Assembly: GCF_016735515.1 (NCBI RefSeq)
Contig: NZ_JAERQZ010000001.1
Coordinates: 1,426,001-1,490,000, forward strand
DNA from: Piscinibacter sp. HJYY11
Lineage (GTDB): Bacteria; Pseudomonadota; Gammaproteobacteria; Burkholderiales; Burkholderiaceae_C
Reading direction: 5' to 3'
Length of the DNA: 64,000 nucleotides
In this document: positions 1-10,100 of the stretch, piece after piece
How the letters are laid out: each line of letters begins with the position of its first letter
How positions within the stretch are numbered: position 1 is the stretch's first letter
The notes under the pieces: generated by a model
What the model saw: the letters and a program-made list of their open reading frames with translations, nothing else
Told to the model about the DNA's origin: nothing
The model's database searches: none
Position numbers and translations under genes: made by a program

Positions 1-2
1 AT

Positions 3-347
3 TGCGTGGTGACCGAGTTCCGCAAGCTCGACCTGCTGCGCGCCGCTGCGCAGAAGGCGTCGCGCCAGCTCGGCTACCTGCGCATGTGGAGCATCCATCC
101 CGACCAGATCCAGCCCATCGTCGAGAGCTTCGCCCCCACGGTCGCCGAGACCGACCAGGCGATCGAGATCCTGATGGCCGCGCAGGCGGCCGACTGGGCG
201 CCGATCAGCCACCGCGACACCCTGCACGACCGCGCGAGCTTCCGCTACTTCTGGCATGTGCTCGAACGCGCCCGGCAGACGGGCCAGGACCTGCCGGCGC
301 AGGTCGAAGAGCTGTTTTTCGCCGACACCCCGGGAGCGGCGTCGTGA
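3..347 (+). CDS. HpcH/HpaI aldolase/citrate lyase beta-like protein, C-terminal part (cut by window edge)
   Basis: This is the C-terminal end of a CitE-like (HpcH/HpaI) CoA-ester lyase; the N-terminus lies outside the window. The visible 114 residues include the motif MWSIHPDQIQPIVESF, typical of the end of the CitE fold, followed by a helical tail (AAQAADWAPI). Family members cleave or hydrolyse malyl-, citramalyl- or related CoA thioesters. In many Burkholderiales a CitE-like gene stands next to acnB near other TCA-cycle genes, which fits this position. The active-site residues are not in view, so the substrate cannot be judged. The reading frame is open to the window edge, so a GTG at position 6 is an internal codon, not a start. 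Confidence 0.75.
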   Translation, partial: CVVTEFRKLDLLRAAAQKASRQLGYLRMWSIHPDQIQPIVESFAPTVAETDQAIEILMAAQAADWAPISHRDTLHDRASFRYFWHVLERARQTGQDLPAQVEELFFADTPGAAS

Positions 348-657
348 ACTCCTTCACGCCCGCGGTTTTCGGCTTGGCGAACAAATGTTTCAGCGCCGCG
401 ACCGTGCGCGCTTGTGCCGCTAGCACGTTGCGCACGCGGCGTGGGAAGGCCTCGGGCGTCGTGTTCGTGACTTCACGCACACCCACGCGGCCGGCGTTGC
501 CCGTGCATGCCGCACCAAGCGCTGACACGCTGCACCGCACGCGCGCACGCCCCGCAAAGTCAGCCCAGCAAATTGTTTCAATCCGGGATTCCGCCCTGGA
601 AAGCCGTTGTGAGTGCCCCTTCACAATCCGTGCTTCCTCAACACCAGGAGTGGATCC
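348..657. other. Intergenic region before the exported-protein gene
   Basis: This 310-bp stretch lies between the CitE-like gene and the small exported-protein gene. I see no RNA gene, no strong terminator and no convincing promoter. The downstream ribosome binding site AGGAG is at 646-650, 7 nt before the ATG at 658. Open frames across it on either strand have no recognisable content and look like GC-driven shadows. Confidence 0.4.
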
Positions 658-1101
658 ATGACCTCCCGCATCGCACTTGCCGTTGCCGTGTCCTTCGCCC
701 TCGCTGGCGGCGCCGCCATGGCCCAGACGGCCGCCAAGCCCGCTGCGAAGAAACCGGCCGCCGCCGAGAAGCCGCTGCCCCAGGCCGACCAGGCCCAGCT
801 CGACGCTGCCGAGCGCACGCACTTCGGCGTCTACGAATGCGACTTCAAGCAGACGATCGACGTCTCGATGAACCCGAAGTACCCGGGCTACGTCGACGTC
901 AAGTTCAAGAAGGACACCTGGACGATGAAGCCCAGCGTCTCGTCCACCGGCGCGTTGCGCCTGGAAGACGTCAAGGGCCGCACCCTGCTGCTGCAGATCG
1001 CCAACAAGTCCATGCTGATGGACACCAAGATCGGCCAGCGCCTGGTCGATGCTTGCGTGCACGAGAAGCAGCGTGCCGCCATGGAGGCCTCGAAGTCGTG
1101 A
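658..1101 (+). CDS. Exported small protein, possibly MliC-like (C-type lysozyme inhibitor fold)
   Basis: A 147-residue protein with an N-terminal signal peptide (hydrophobic ALAVAVSFALAGGAAMAQ, cleavage probably after AMA or AQ), then a Lys/Ala/Pro-rich linker and a compact domain of about 85 residues. That domain has two cysteines (VYECDF and VDACVH) that could form one disulfide, and the segment PSVSSTGALRLED. This resembles the MliC/PliC lysozyme-inhibitor layout (Y-x-C near the start, V-S-S/A-x-G in the middle, Cys near the end), but the match is weak and was made by eye. The ATG at 658 is chosen over an in-frame ATG at 613 because it has AGGAG at 646-650 and starts directly with the signal peptide. 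The gene sits 120 bp before acnB and may share its transcript. Confidence 0.7.
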   Translation: MTSRIALAVAVSFALAGGAAMAQTAAKPAAKKPAAAEKPLPQADQAQLDAAERTHFGVYECDFKQTIDVSMNPKYPGYVDVKFKKDTWTMKPSVSSTGALRLEDVKGRTLLLQIANKSMLMDTKIGQRLVDACVHEKQRAAMEASKS

Positions 1102-1221
1102 TTCGACGGGCTTCTCCGGGTGCGCACGCAAACGTCATGACCGCATGGCAAGACCCTGCTCGCTCCGCGCGCAGGAATCTTGCTTCCCCTTTTTCTTGCT
1201 TTGCACCACCCGGAGACCTCC

Positions 1222-3816
1222 ATGCTTCAAGCCTATCGCCAACACGTTGCTGACCGCGCCGCGCTCGGCATCCCGCCGCTGCCCCTGACCGCCCAGCAGA
1301 CGGCCGAGGTCATCGAGCTGCTCAAGGCTCCCCCGGCCGGCGAAGGCGAGTTTCTGCTGGACCTCCTGACCCACCGCGTGCCCCCGGGCGTGGACGACGC
1401 GGCCAAGGTCAAGGCCTCCTTCCTCTCCGCCGTCGCCCATGGCGACGTGACGGTCGCCCTCATCTCCAAGGCCAAGGCCACCGAGCTGCTCGGCACCATG
1501 GTCGGCGGCTACAACGTGCAGCCGCTGGTCGACCTGCTCGACCACGCTGACGTCGCCTCGGTCGCCGCCAATGCGCTGAAGAAGACGCTGCTGATGTTCG
1601 ACTTCTTCAACGACGTCGCCACCAAAGCCAAGGCTGGTAACGCCAAGGCGAAGGAAGTCATCCAGTCCTGGGCCGACGCCGAGTGGTTCACCTCGCGCCC
1701 CGAAGTCGCGAAGAAGATCACCGTCACCGTCTTCAAGGTGCCCGGCGAAACCAACACGGACGACCTGTCGCCGGCCCCCGATGCGTGGAGCCGCCCCGAC
1801 ATCCCGCTGCACTACCTCGCGATGCTGAAGAACACCCGCCCCGACGCGGCCTTCAAGCCCGAGGAAGACGGCAAGCGCGGCCCGATGCAGTTCATCGAAG
1901 ATCTGAAGAAGAAGGGCCACCTCGTGGCCTACGTGGGCGACGTGGTCGGCACCGGCTCTTCGCGCAAGTCGGCCACCAACTCGGTGATCTGGGCCACCGG
2001 CGAAGACATCCCCTTCGTGCCGAACAAGCGCTTCGGCGGCGTCACCCTCGGCGGCAAGATCGCCCCGATCTTCTTCAACACCCAGGAAGACTCCGGCGCG
2101 CTGCCGATCGAGGTCGATGTCTCGAAGCTCGAGATGGGCGACGTGATCGACGTCTATCCCTACGACGGCAAGCTCGAGAAGAACGGCCAGACAGTCGCCA
2201 CCTTCGCGCTCAAGAGCGACGTGCTGCTCGACGAAGTGCGTGCCGGCGGCCGCATCAACCTCATCATCGGCCGCTCGCTGACCGCCAACGCGCGCGAATT
2301 CCTCGGTCTGCCCGCCTCCACCGTGTTCCGCCTGCCCAAGGCACCGGTCGACAGCGGCAAGGGCTTCACGCTCGCGCAGAAGATGGTCGGCCGCGCCTGC
2401 GGCCTGCCCGAAGGCCAGGGCATCCGCCCGGGCACCTACTGCGAGCCCAAGATGACCACCGTCGGCTCGCAAGACACGACGGGCCCGATGACCCGGGACG
2501 AGCTGAAGGACCTGGCCTGCCTGGGCTTCAGCGCCGACATGGTGATGCAGTCCTTCTGCCACACCGCGGCCTACCCGAAGCCGGTCGACGTGAAGATGCA
2601 CCGCGAGCTGCCGGCCTTCATCAGCAACCGCGGCGGCGTGGCCCTGCGCCCGGGCGACGGCGTGATCCACAGCTGGCTCAACCGCCTGCTGCTGCCCGAC
2701 ACCGTGGGCACCGGCGGCGACTCGCACACCCGCTTCCCGATCGGCATCTCCTTCCCCGCCGGCTCGGGCCTCGTCGCCTTCGCAGCGGCGACCGGCGTGA
2801 TGCCGCTCGACATGCCCGAATCGGTGCTGGTGCGCTTCAAGGGCGAGCTGCAGCCGGGCGTCACCCTGCGTGACCTCGTGCATGCGATTCCGCTCTACGC
2901 GATCAAGCAAGGCCTGCTGACGGTCGCCAAGGCCGGCAAGAAGAACATCTTCTCGGGCCGCGTGCTCGAGATCGAAGGCCTGCCGAACCTGAAGGTCGAG
3001 CAAGCCTTCGAACTGTCGGACGCTTCCGCCGAGCGCTCGGCCGCCGGCTGCACGATCAAGCTCAACAAGGAGCCGGTCGCCGAGTACCTGCAGTCGAACG
3101 TCGTTCTGATGAAGAACATGATCGCCAACGGGTATGCCGACGCCCGCACCCTGCAGCGCCGCATCGAGAAGGTCGAAGCCTGGCTCGCCAACCCGCAGCT
3201 GCTCGAAGCCGACAAGGACGCCGAGTACGCCGCCGTCATCGAGATCGACCTGGCCGACATCAAGGAGCCGATCGTCTGCTGCCCGAACGACCCGGACGAC
3301 GCCAAGTTCCTGTCGGAAGTGCAAGGCACCAAGATCGACGAAGCCTTCATCGGCTCGTGCATGACCAACATCGGCCACTTCCGTGCGGCTGCCAAGCTGC
3401 TCGGCGGCCAGCGCGACATCCCGGTCAAGCTGTGGGTGGCCCCGCCGACCAAGATGGACCAGGACGAGCTGATCAAGGAAGGCCACTACGCCGCCTTCGG
3501 CACCGCCGGCGCGCGCACCGAGATGCCGGGCTGCTCGCTGTGCATGGGCAACCAGGCGCAGGTGCGCGAGGGCGCGACGGTGATCTCCACCTCGACCCGC
3601 AACTTCCCGAACCGCCTGGGCAAGAACACCAACGTGTTCCTCGGCTCGGCGGAGCTCGCGGCCATCGCCTCGCGCCTGGGCAAGCTGCCCTCGCCGGCCG
3701 AGTACCTGAAGGAGATGGGCATCATCGACGCCGACAAGGCGAGCGTGTACCGCTACCTCAACTTCAACCAGATCGACGAGTACGTCGAGACGGCGAAGTC
3801 GGTGACGACGGCCTGA
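1222..3816 (+). CDS. acnB: Aconitate hydratase B (bifunctional aconitase / 2-methylisocitrate dehydratase)
   Basis: A full-length AcnB of 864 residues (the family norm is about 865). It interconverts citrate and isocitrate through cis-aconitate in the TCA cycle and can hydrate 2-methylaconitate in the methylcitrate cycle. The N-terminal HEAT-like domain ([22 protein letters not shown]) is diagnostic of the B class. The [4Fe-4S] ligands are visible as Cys713 ([10 protein letters not shown]) and Cys771/Cys774 ([10 protein letters not shown]). The ATG at 1222 has GGAG at 1212-1215; a longer frame from 1180 lacks the canonical N-terminus. A second aconitase, AcnA, is encoded at 45 kb. In other bacteria AcnB is the main growth-phase enzyme and its apo form binds mRNA; whether that holds here is unknown. 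Confidence 0.98.
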   Translation: MLQAYRQHVADRAALGIPPLPLTAQQTAEVIELLKAPPAGEGEFLLDLLTHRVPPGVDDAAKVKASFLSAVAHGDVTVALISKAKATELLGTMVGGYNVQPLVDLLDHADVASVAANALKKTLLMFDFFNDVATKAKAGNAKAKEVIQSWADAEWFTSRPEVAKKITVTVFKVPGETNTDDLSPAPDAWSRPDIPLHYLAMLKNTRPDAAFKPEEDGKRGPMQFIEDLKKKGHLVAYVGDVVGTGSSRKSATNSVIWATGEDIPFVPNKRFGGVTLGGKIAPIFFNTQEDSGALPIEVDVSKLEMGDVIDVYPYDGKLEKNGQTVATFALKSDVLLDEVRAGGRINLIIGRSLTANAREFLGLPASTVFRLPKAPVDSGKGFTLAQKMVGRACGLPEGQGIRPGTYCEPKMTTVGSQDTTGPMTRDELKDLACLGFSADMVMQSFCHTAAYPKPVDVKMHRELPAFISNRGGVALRPGDGVIHSWLNRLLLPDTVGTGGDSHTRFPIGISFPAGSGLVAFAAATGVMPLDMPESVLVRFKGELQPGVTLRDLVHAIPLYAIKQGLLTVAKAGKKNIFSGRVLEIEGLPNLKVEQAFELSDASAERSAAGCTIKLNKEPVAEYLQSNVVLMKNMIANGYADARTLQRRIEKVEAWLANPQLLEADKDAEYAAVIEIDLADIKEPIVCCPNDPDDAKFLSEVQGTKIDEAFIGSCMTNIGHFRAAAKLLGGQRDIPVKLWVAPPTKMDQDELIKEGHYAAFGTAGARTEMPGCSLCMGNQAQVREGATVISTSTRNFPNRLGKNTNVFLGSAELAAIASRLGKLPSPAEYLKEMGIIDADKASVYRYLNFNQIDEYVETAKSVTTA

Positions 3817-3840
3817 TCGCTCAGCGCTCACAAGCCAAAA

Positions 3841-3867
3841 GCCCGCGGCTCACACCGCGGGCTTTTT
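3841..3867. terminator. Bidirectional Rho-independent terminator between acnB and sbcB
   Basis: A perfect 8-bp stem, GCCCGCGG (3841-3848) with CCGCGGGC (3855-3862), closes a 6-nt loop. It is followed by TTTTT on the forward strand and preceded by AAAA, so it can end transcripts from both convergent genes. Confidence 0.9.
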
Positions 3868-3875
3868 CATTTGGT

Positions 3876-5309
3876 TCAGTCGCGCTCGGGGGCGATCTCG
3901 GTCGCGTAGTCGACGAGCGCGCCCAGGATTTCCTGCGCCCGCTCGTCGGCCTCGGGCTCGAGCTGGTCGATGCGCTCGAAGAACGCTTCCAGCGTGAGCG
4001 CCCCACCGGCGCCGTCGTGCAGCTTGTGGGCGCAATGCTCCTGCCACTGCAGCCGCTCGACATCGTTGAGCGTGTGCGGGAAGTTGCGCGCGCGGTAGCG
4101 GAACAGAAGCTCGTCGAGCCGCTTGTCGGCAAACACCGGGCGTTTCTCCGCCAGTTGCTCGGGCGTCAGGCCACGCAGGCGCTGCAGGGTGCGGCGGTCT
4201 TCGTTGCCGACGAATCCGCCGTAGAGGTCTTCGTCGACATCGGGCTTGCCCTCCACTTGCGGGCGGTCGAACACCGCGGGCCACATGCCGGCGAGCAGCT
4301 GGCCTTTCTGCGCGCACAGCTCCGCGTGTCGCAGGCCCAGCGCCACGTCGACGCCCCACTTCGCCGCCACGGCATCGCTCAGCGTCTTGAGGTTGCCCAC
4401 CACGATGGGCGACTTGTTGATGTGGATGGTCTTGATCGGCAGGCGCGCCACGCCCTCGGGCAGCGCATCGGCCTTGCTGAACATGCGCTCGCGGATCGCC
4501 TCCACGCCGAGGGTGAAGAGCTCGCTCGGGTCGGTGGCCAGGTCCCACACAATGACTTCGTTCTTGTTGGTCGGGTGCGGCGCGAGCGGCCACACGAGCG
4601 CCATGCAGCCGCGCTCCACGCCGTACATGCCCGAGACGTGCAGGAAAGGCTTGCCCACGCCCATTTCGCGGATCACCTCGTCTTTGCGGCGCAGGCGCAG
4701 GCAGAAGTCCCACAGCTTGGGCTGGCGCGTCTTGATGAGCCGGGCCACTGCGATGGTGGCGCGCACGTCGGAGAGTGCATCGTGCGCCGCTTCGTGGAGC
4801 AGGCCGTTGGCCTTGGTCAGGTGCTCGAGCTTGAACGAAGGCCGGCCATCCTCGTGCACCGGCCACTCGATGCCTTCGGGCCGCAGCGCCCAGGTGACGC
4901 GCACCACGTCGAGCAGGTCCCACCGGCCGCACTCGTTCTGCCACTCGCGCGCATAGGGGTCGATGAGGTTGCGCCAGAAGAGATGGCGGGTCACTTCATC
5001 GTCGAAGCGGATGGAGTTGTAGCCCACGCCGATGGTGCCGGGCGTCGCCAGCTCCTTCTCGATCAGATCGGCAAACGCATGCTCGGGCAGGCCCTGGGCC
5101 AGGCACACCTGCGGCAGGATGCCGGTGAGCAGACACGACTCGGGGTCGGGCAGGTAGTCGGGCGCGGGCTGGCAATACACCATCACCGGCTTGCCGATCT
5201 CGTTCAGATCCGCATCGGTGCGCACGCCCGCAAACTGCGAAGGCCGGTCACGGCGCGGCACACGACCGAAGGTTTCGTAGTCGTGCCAGAAGAAGCTCAT
5301 TTCACTCAT
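3876..5309 (-). CDS. sbcB: Exodeoxyribonuclease I
   Basis: A 477-residue exonuclease I (E. coli 475). It degrades single-stranded DNA 3' to 5' and acts in recombination, repair and replication-fork processing. The DEDDh exonuclease residues are in view: DYETFG near the N-terminus (residues about 9-14), the Asp in SIRFDDEV, and HDALSDVRAT, which supplies the His and last Asp. The C-terminal half carries the SH3-like and helical ExoI-specific region. The start at 5309 (MSEMSFFWHDYETFG) is preferred; a second ATG at 5300 gives MSFFWHDYETFG and is also possible. The much longer in-frame extension to 5585 runs through the structured repeat upstream and is not a real N-terminus. The gene converges on acnB across a shared terminator. 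Confidence 0.96.
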   Translation of the reverse strand: MSEMSFFWHDYETFGRVPRRDRPSQFAGVRTDADLNEIGKPVMVYCQPAPDYLPDPESCLLTGILPQVCLAQGLPEHAFADLIEKELATPGTIGVGYNSIRFDDEVTRHLFWRNLIDPYAREWQNECGRWDLLDVVRVTWALRPEGIEWPVHEDGRPSFKLEHLTKANGLLHEAAHDALSDVRATIAVARLIKTRQPKLWDFCLRLRRKDEVIREMGVGKPFLHVSGMYGVERGCMALVWPLAPHPTNKNEVIVWDLATDPSELFTLGVEAIRERMFSKADALPEGVARLPIKTIHINKSPIVVGNLKTLSDAVAAKWGVDVALGLRHAELCAQKGQLLAGMWPAVFDRPQVEGKPDVDEDLYGGFVGNEDRRTLQRLRGLTPEQLAEKRPVFADKRLDELLFRYRARNFPHTLNDVERLQWQEHCAHKLHDGAGGALTLEAFFERIDQLEPEADERAQEILGALVDYATEIAPERD

Positions 5310-5350
5310 GGGCTTGGAATCTAACAGGCGCCTTGTGTTGTTCGGCGCGA

Positions 5351-5461
5351 GCGTGCGGGGCTGGGGTATCGCACTCCGCTCATGTCCCCCGCAAGAGATC
5401 ACTCCCGTGATCCCTTGCTCCTCCTTTACTTCGCTCCGTGCGACACCCCAGCCCCGCACGC
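5351..5461 (+). repeat. Structured palindromic intergenic element, copy A
   Basis: A 111-bp element bounded by a 24-bp terminal inverted repeat (5351-5374 with 5438-5461, 23 of 24 positions paired). Inside is a second hairpin: GCAAG (5391-5395) pairs with CTTGC (5414-5418), and GATCAC (5397-5402) pairs with GTGATC (5407-5412) around a TCCC loop. No transposase is encoded. Copy B nearby is the same design inverted, so this is probably a REP/MITE-like dispersed element. Confidence 0.75.
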
Positions 5462-5504
5462 CACCACGGCCGCGAAATACATCTTTCGCAGGGCAGAGCG
5501 TCTC

Positions 5505-5617
5505 GCACATCGGGCCTGGGGTGAGGGGCGCAGTGAAGTAAAGGAGGAGACGAGGCTCGCGGGAGCGATCCTCGTCGGGGGACATGAACGGAGCCCCTCA
5601 CCCCAGGCCCGATGTGC
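5505..5617 (-). repeat. Structured palindromic intergenic element, copy B (inverted)
   Basis: A 113-bp element with a perfect 25-bp terminal inverted repeat (5505-5529 with 5593-5617). Its 63-nt core, read on the reverse strand, aligns without gaps to the core of copy A at very roughly 75-80% identity by eye. The inner hairpin is kept (GACGAG 5549-5554 with CTCGTC 5571-5576, loop TCCC on the reverse strand), with paired base changes relative to copy A. Confidence 0.75.
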
Positions 5618-5715
5618 CGCTCTGTCATCCCCCATATCCGCGCCATCTGTACTGCCAGCCGCGCACCCCCATCAGCTAAGCTACCCCGTCCCCTTCCGCA
5701 AACCGTTCAAGAGAC

Positions 5716-6798
5716 ATGACTCGCGCCTACAACTTCAGCGCCGGCCCCGCCGTCCTCCCCGAATCCGTGCTCCGCCAGGCCGCCGACGAGATGCTCGACT
5801 GGCAAGGCTCCGGCATGTCGGTGATGGAGATGAGCCACCGCGGCAAGGAGTTCATGTCGATCCATGCGCAGGCCAAGGCCGACCTGACGGAGCTCTTGAA
5901 TCTGCCGAGCAACTACAAGATCCTCTTCCTGCAGGGCGGCGGTGTCGGCATGAACGGCATCATCCCGATGAACCTGCTCGGCAACAAGAAGAGCATCGAT
6001 GTCATCAACACCGGCTCGTGGGCCAGCAAGTCGCTGAAGGAGGCGAAGAAATACGCCCAGGCCAACGAAGCCGCCACCAGCGAGCCGCAGCACTACACCT
6101 GCATCCCGCCGCGTGACACCTGGAAGCTCGACCCCGAGGCCGCCTACGTGCACATCTGCAGCAACGAGACCATCGGCGGCGTGCAGTACCACTGGGTGCC
6201 TGACACCGGCAACGTGCCGCTCGTGGCCGACATGTCGTCCGACATCCTCTCGCGCCCCATCGACGTGAGCCGCTACGGCCTCATCTTCGCCGGCGCGCAG
6301 AAGAACATGGGCCCCTCCGGCATGACGCTCGTGATCGTGCGCGACGACCTGCTCGGCCGCGCCCTGCCCATCACGCCCAATGCCTTCGACTTCAAGCAGC
6401 AGGCCGACCACGACTCCATGCTCAACACACCGCCCACCTACGCGATCTACATCGCCGGGCTCGTGTACCAGTGGCTGAAGAAACAAGGCGGCCTCGCCGC
6501 GATGGAAGCGCACAACCGGAAGAAGGCCGCACTGCTGTACGACCTGCTGGACGCGACGCCCTTCTACAAGAGCCCCGTCGCGCGCAGCGACCGTTCGCTG
6601 ATGAACGTGCCCTTCACCCTGCCCACCGAAGAGCTCACCACCACCTTCCTCAAGGGCGCCACCGAGCGCGGCATGGTGCAGCTCAAGGGCCACAGCTCGG
6701 TGGGCGGCATCCGGGCCTCGATCTACAACGCCATGCCCCTCGAGGGCGTGCAGGCGCTCGCCCAGTACATGAAGGAATTCGCAGCCCGCCATGGCTGA
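5716..6798 (+). CDS. serC: Phosphoserine aminotransferase
   Basis: A 360-residue class V aminotransferase that converts 3-phosphohydroxypyruvate and glutamate to phosphoserine (serine biosynthesis) and acts on the equivalent intermediate in pyridoxal phosphate synthesis. The N-terminus [15 protein letters not shown] is diagnostic. The PLP Schiff-base lysine is Lys196 in [12 protein letters not shown], and the C-terminal substrate motif [16 protein letters not shown] is intact. The length matches the family. In related genomes serC often sits upstream of pheA or hisC; here it is followed by a terminator and the giant repeat gene, so it appears monocistronic. Confidence 0.97.
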   Translation: MTRAYNFSAGPAVLPESVLRQAADEMLDWQGSGMSVMEMSHRGKEFMSIHAQAKADLTELLNLPSNYKILFLQGGGVGMNGIIPMNLLGNKKSIDVINTGSWASKSLKEAKKYAQANEAATSEPQHYTCIPPRDTWKLDPEAAYVHICSNETIGGVQYHWVPDTGNVPLVADMSSDILSRPIDVSRYGLIFAGAQKNMGPSGMTLVIVRDDLLGRALPITPNAFDFKQQADHDSMLNTPPTYAIYIAGLVYQWLKKQGGLAAMEAHNRKKAALLYDLLDATPFYKSPVARSDRSLMNVPFTLPTEELTTTFLKGATERGMVQLKGHSSVGGIRASIYNAMPLEGVQALAQYMKEFAARHG

Positions 6799-6864
6799 GG
6801 CCTCAGGGCGCCGCGGCCCCTCCATATAGAGAACGCGAACAGCTTCACGACCTCCGGATGCACA

Positions 6865-6897
6865 GGCCCCGTCGGCAACGACGGGGCCTTTGTCGTT
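6865..6897 (+). terminator. Rho-independent terminator after serC
   Basis: A perfect 10-bp stem, GGCCCCGTCG (6865-6874) with CGACGGGGCC (6879-6888), closes a GCAA tetraloop. It is followed by the T-rich tract TTTGTCGTT. Confidence 0.9.
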
Positions 6898-6988
6898 CTG
6901 GGCACCCGTTCGTGACGGATGTCTCGCGCGCTCGTTCAAGCACCCCCGTGCACACGGAAAAGAGGCCACTAAGGCCTGCACATCACCC

Positions 6989-7016
6989 TTAAGTCCGGGG
7001 GGGTGTTCACCGATAT
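6989..7016 (+). promoter_or_regulatory. Possible sigma-28 (FliA)-like promoter with a G7 spacer tract
   Basis: TTAAGTCC at 6989-6996 resembles the sigma-28 -35 element TAAAGTTT (5 of 8). ACCGATAT at 7009-7016 resembles the -10 element GCCGATAA (6 of 8). The spacing is within one base of the E. coli rule. Seven consecutive G (6997-7003) fill part of the spacer. This is a motif match by eye only. Confidence 0.4.
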
Positions 7017-7190
7017 TCCGACGGACTGGGAAGAGAGGAAGACCTGTGGACGGTGCATTCGCGCCTCACCACCACACCCCCTCCCGACCCACGAAAGACA
7101 GCAAACGAACAACTTTCCGTCTCGAGCGCCGCGACCCAGGTTCAAGGAAAAGCCGACGTCGCCGACCGAAAAACTGCAACAGGAACCCAC

Positions 7191-10100
7191 ATGGCCACCA
7201 TCATCCCCGCACTGAGCACCCAGCAGATCGCCGGCTTGTCGACCCGATCGATCGCTGGGCTGACCACAGAAGACTGGGCGGCGTTCCGCACTGACCAGAT
7301 CGTGGCCCTGACGACCGCACAGATGGCGGCCATCACGACCACCGGCATCGGTGCGCTGAACAGTGACCACATGATGGCGTTCGAGACGAACGACCTGCGC
7401 GCCCTGACGAGCACCGCCGTCCGCGCGCTGAACAGCGACCAGATCGGCGCCCTGTCGACCGACCAGGTCGGCGCCTTTACCACCGCCCAGGTGGCCGCGC
7501 TCACCACCGAGCAGCTCTCGTCGCTCGCCACGCAAGACCTCAACGCCTTCAGCACCGCGCACTTCGCCGCGATGTCGTCGTCGCAGTTGATGAACCTCAC
7601 CAGCGACCAGATCGCGCACCTGCAGACTGATGACCTGCGCGCCATCTCGACCGCCGCGATCCGCAGCTTCAACAGCGACCAGTTCACCGCGCTCACCTCC
7701 GACCAGATCGGCGCGCTGACCTCGGCCCAGATCACCTCGCTCACCACCGCCCAGATCGCAGGCCTCGGCACCGCCGACCTGAACGCGCTGACCTCCGACC
7801 AGATCCCGCGCCTGACGACGGCCCAGATCGCCGCGCTCAACAGCGACCAGCTGCCCTACATGCAGACGGCCGACATCGTTGCGCTGACGACTGCCCAGGT
7901 CGCCGCGCTGAGCGCCGGCCAGGTCGGCTACCTCACGAGCGACCACATCGCCGCGATCGAGACCGCTGACCTGCGCGTGCTCAACACCGCCTCGATCCGC
8001 GGCCTCACGAGCGAACAGCTCGCCGCCCTGAGCAGCGACCAGATGGGTGCGCTGACCACGGCCCAGACCGCCGCGCTCACCTCCGACCAGATCAACACGC
8101 TGACCACGCAAGACCTGAATGCGCTGGGCACCGCGCACTTCGCCGGCCTCACCGCCGCCCAGGTCGCCGGCCTCACCAGCGACCAGATCTCGCGCCTGCA
8201 AAGCGATGACCTGCGCTCGCTGAGCAGCAACGCGATCCGCGCGCTCACCAACGACCAGCTCGCCGCCCTCACGTCCGACCAGGTGCCGCTGCTGACCACG
8301 GCCCAGGTCTCGTCGCTGACCACCGCCCAGATCGGCGGCCTCGGCACCGCCGACCTGAACGCGCTGACCTCCGACCAGATCCCGCGCCTGACGACCGCCC
8401 AGATCGCCGCGCTGAACAGCGACCAGCTGCCCACGATGGAGACGGCCGACATCGCCGCCCTGACCACGGCACAAGTCGCCTCGCTGAGCGCTGCTCAAGT
8501 CGGCTACCTGACGAGCGACCACGTCGCCGCCATCGAGACCGCTGACCTGCGTGCCCTGGGCACCGCCGCCGTCCGTGGCCTCACGAGCGAGCAGCTCGGT
8601 GCCCTGAGCTCCGACCAGATCGGCGCGCTGACCACGGCCCAGACCGCTGCCCTCACGTCCGACCAGATCAACACCCTGGCCACCCACGACCTGAACGCGC
8701 TGGGCACCGCGCACTTCGCCTCGTTCACCGCCGCCCAGGTGGCCGGCTTCACCAGCGACCAGATCTCGCGCCTGCAGAGCGATGACCTGCGCTCGCTGAG
8801 CAGCAACGCCATCCGTGCGCTCACCAACGAGCAGCTCGGCGCCCTCACCTCCGACCAGGTGCCGACGCTCACCAGCGCCCAGGTCTCGTCGCTGACGAAC
8901 AGCCAGATCGCCGGTCTCAGCACCGCCGACCTGAACGCGCTGACGTCCGACCAGATCCCGCGCCTGACGACCGCCCAGATCGGCGCCCTGAACAGCGACC
9001 AGCTGCCGACGATGCAGACGGCCGACATCGCTGCGCTGACGACCGCCCAGGTCGCCGCCCTGCGCTCCGACCAGGTCAGCTACCTGACGAGCGACCATGT
9101 CGCCGCCCTCGAGACGGCCGACCTGCGTGCCCTCTCGACTGCCGCGATCCGCAACCTGACGAGCGAGCAGCTCGGCGCCCTGAGCAGCGACCAGATGGGT
9201 GCGCTGACCACGGCCCAGACCGCTGCGCTGACCTCCGACCAGATCAACACCCTGGCCACGCAAGACCTGAATGCGCTCGGCACCGCCCACTTCTCTGCCC
9301 TCACGGCAGCACAGGTGGCCGGCCTGACGAGCGACCAGATCTCGCGCCTCGAAAGCGATGACCTGCGCTCGCTGAGCAGCAACGCGATCCGCGCGCTGAC
9401 CAACGAGCAGCTCGGTGCCCTCACCTCCGATCAGGTCCCGACGCTCACCAGCGCCCAGGTCTCGTCGCTCACCACCGCCCAGATCGGCGGCCTGAGCACC
9501 GCTGACCTGAACGCCCTGAGCTCGGATCAGATCCCGCGCCTGACGACGGCCCAGATCGCTGCCCTGAACAGCGACCAGCTGCCGACGATGCAGACCGCCG
9601 ACATCGCCGCGCTGACGACCGCACAAGCCGCGACGCTGAGCGCCTCGCAAGTGAGCTACCTCACGAGCGACCACATCGCCGCGATCGAGACCGCTGACCT
9701 GCGCGCCATCAACACCGCCGCGATCCGCGGCCTGACCAGCGAGCAGCTCGGTGCCCTGAGCTCCGACCAGGTGGGTGCCCTGACGACCGCCCAGACCGCT
9801 GCGCTGACCTCCGACCAGATCAACACCCTGGCCACGCAAGACCTGAACGCGCTCGGCACCGCCCACTTCGCGTCGCTCACCGCGTCGCAAGTGGCGGGCC
9901 TCACCACCGACCAGATCTCGCAACTGCAGAGCGACGACCTGCGCTCGCTGAGCAGCAACGCGATCCGCGCGCTCACCAACGAGCAGCTCGGCGCCCTCAC
10001 GTCCGACCAGATCCCGACGCTCACCTCGGCCCAGGTCTCCACGCTGACCAATGCCCAGATCGCCGGCCTCGGCACCGCCGACCTGAATGCGCTCACGTCC

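Larger units (their letters stand above)
5310..5715. other. Intergenic region between sbcB and serC, filled by a structured repeat pair
   Basis: This 406-bp gap lies between divergently transcribed sbcB and serC. Most of it (5351-5617) is a composite of two inverted palindromic elements with a small hairpin between them (GCGAAA 5472-5477 with TTTCGC 5484-5489). About 100 bp remain before serC, where its promoter should lie. I see no clear -35/-10 pair there. Confidence 0.75.
6799..7190. other. Regulatory region between serC and the giant repeat-protein gene
   Basis: This 392-bp gap holds the serC terminator (6865-6897), a FliA-like promoter candidate (6989-7016) and the ribosome binding site of the giant gene (AGGA 7181-7184). 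The leader from the promoter candidate to the ATG would be about 165 nt. Short frames inside it have no recognisable content. Confidence 0.6.

Noticed and set aside
1135..3831. An 898-residue open frame antisense to acnB
   Set aside because: The sense frame is a full-length AcnB with all cluster cysteines. The antisense product has only low-complexity Arg/Gly/Val/His sequence, as expected of a GC-rich shadow.
5310..5585. N-terminal extension of sbcB through the palindromic repeat
   Set aside because: The added residues come from the intergenic element, not exonuclease I. The start at 5309 gives the family length.
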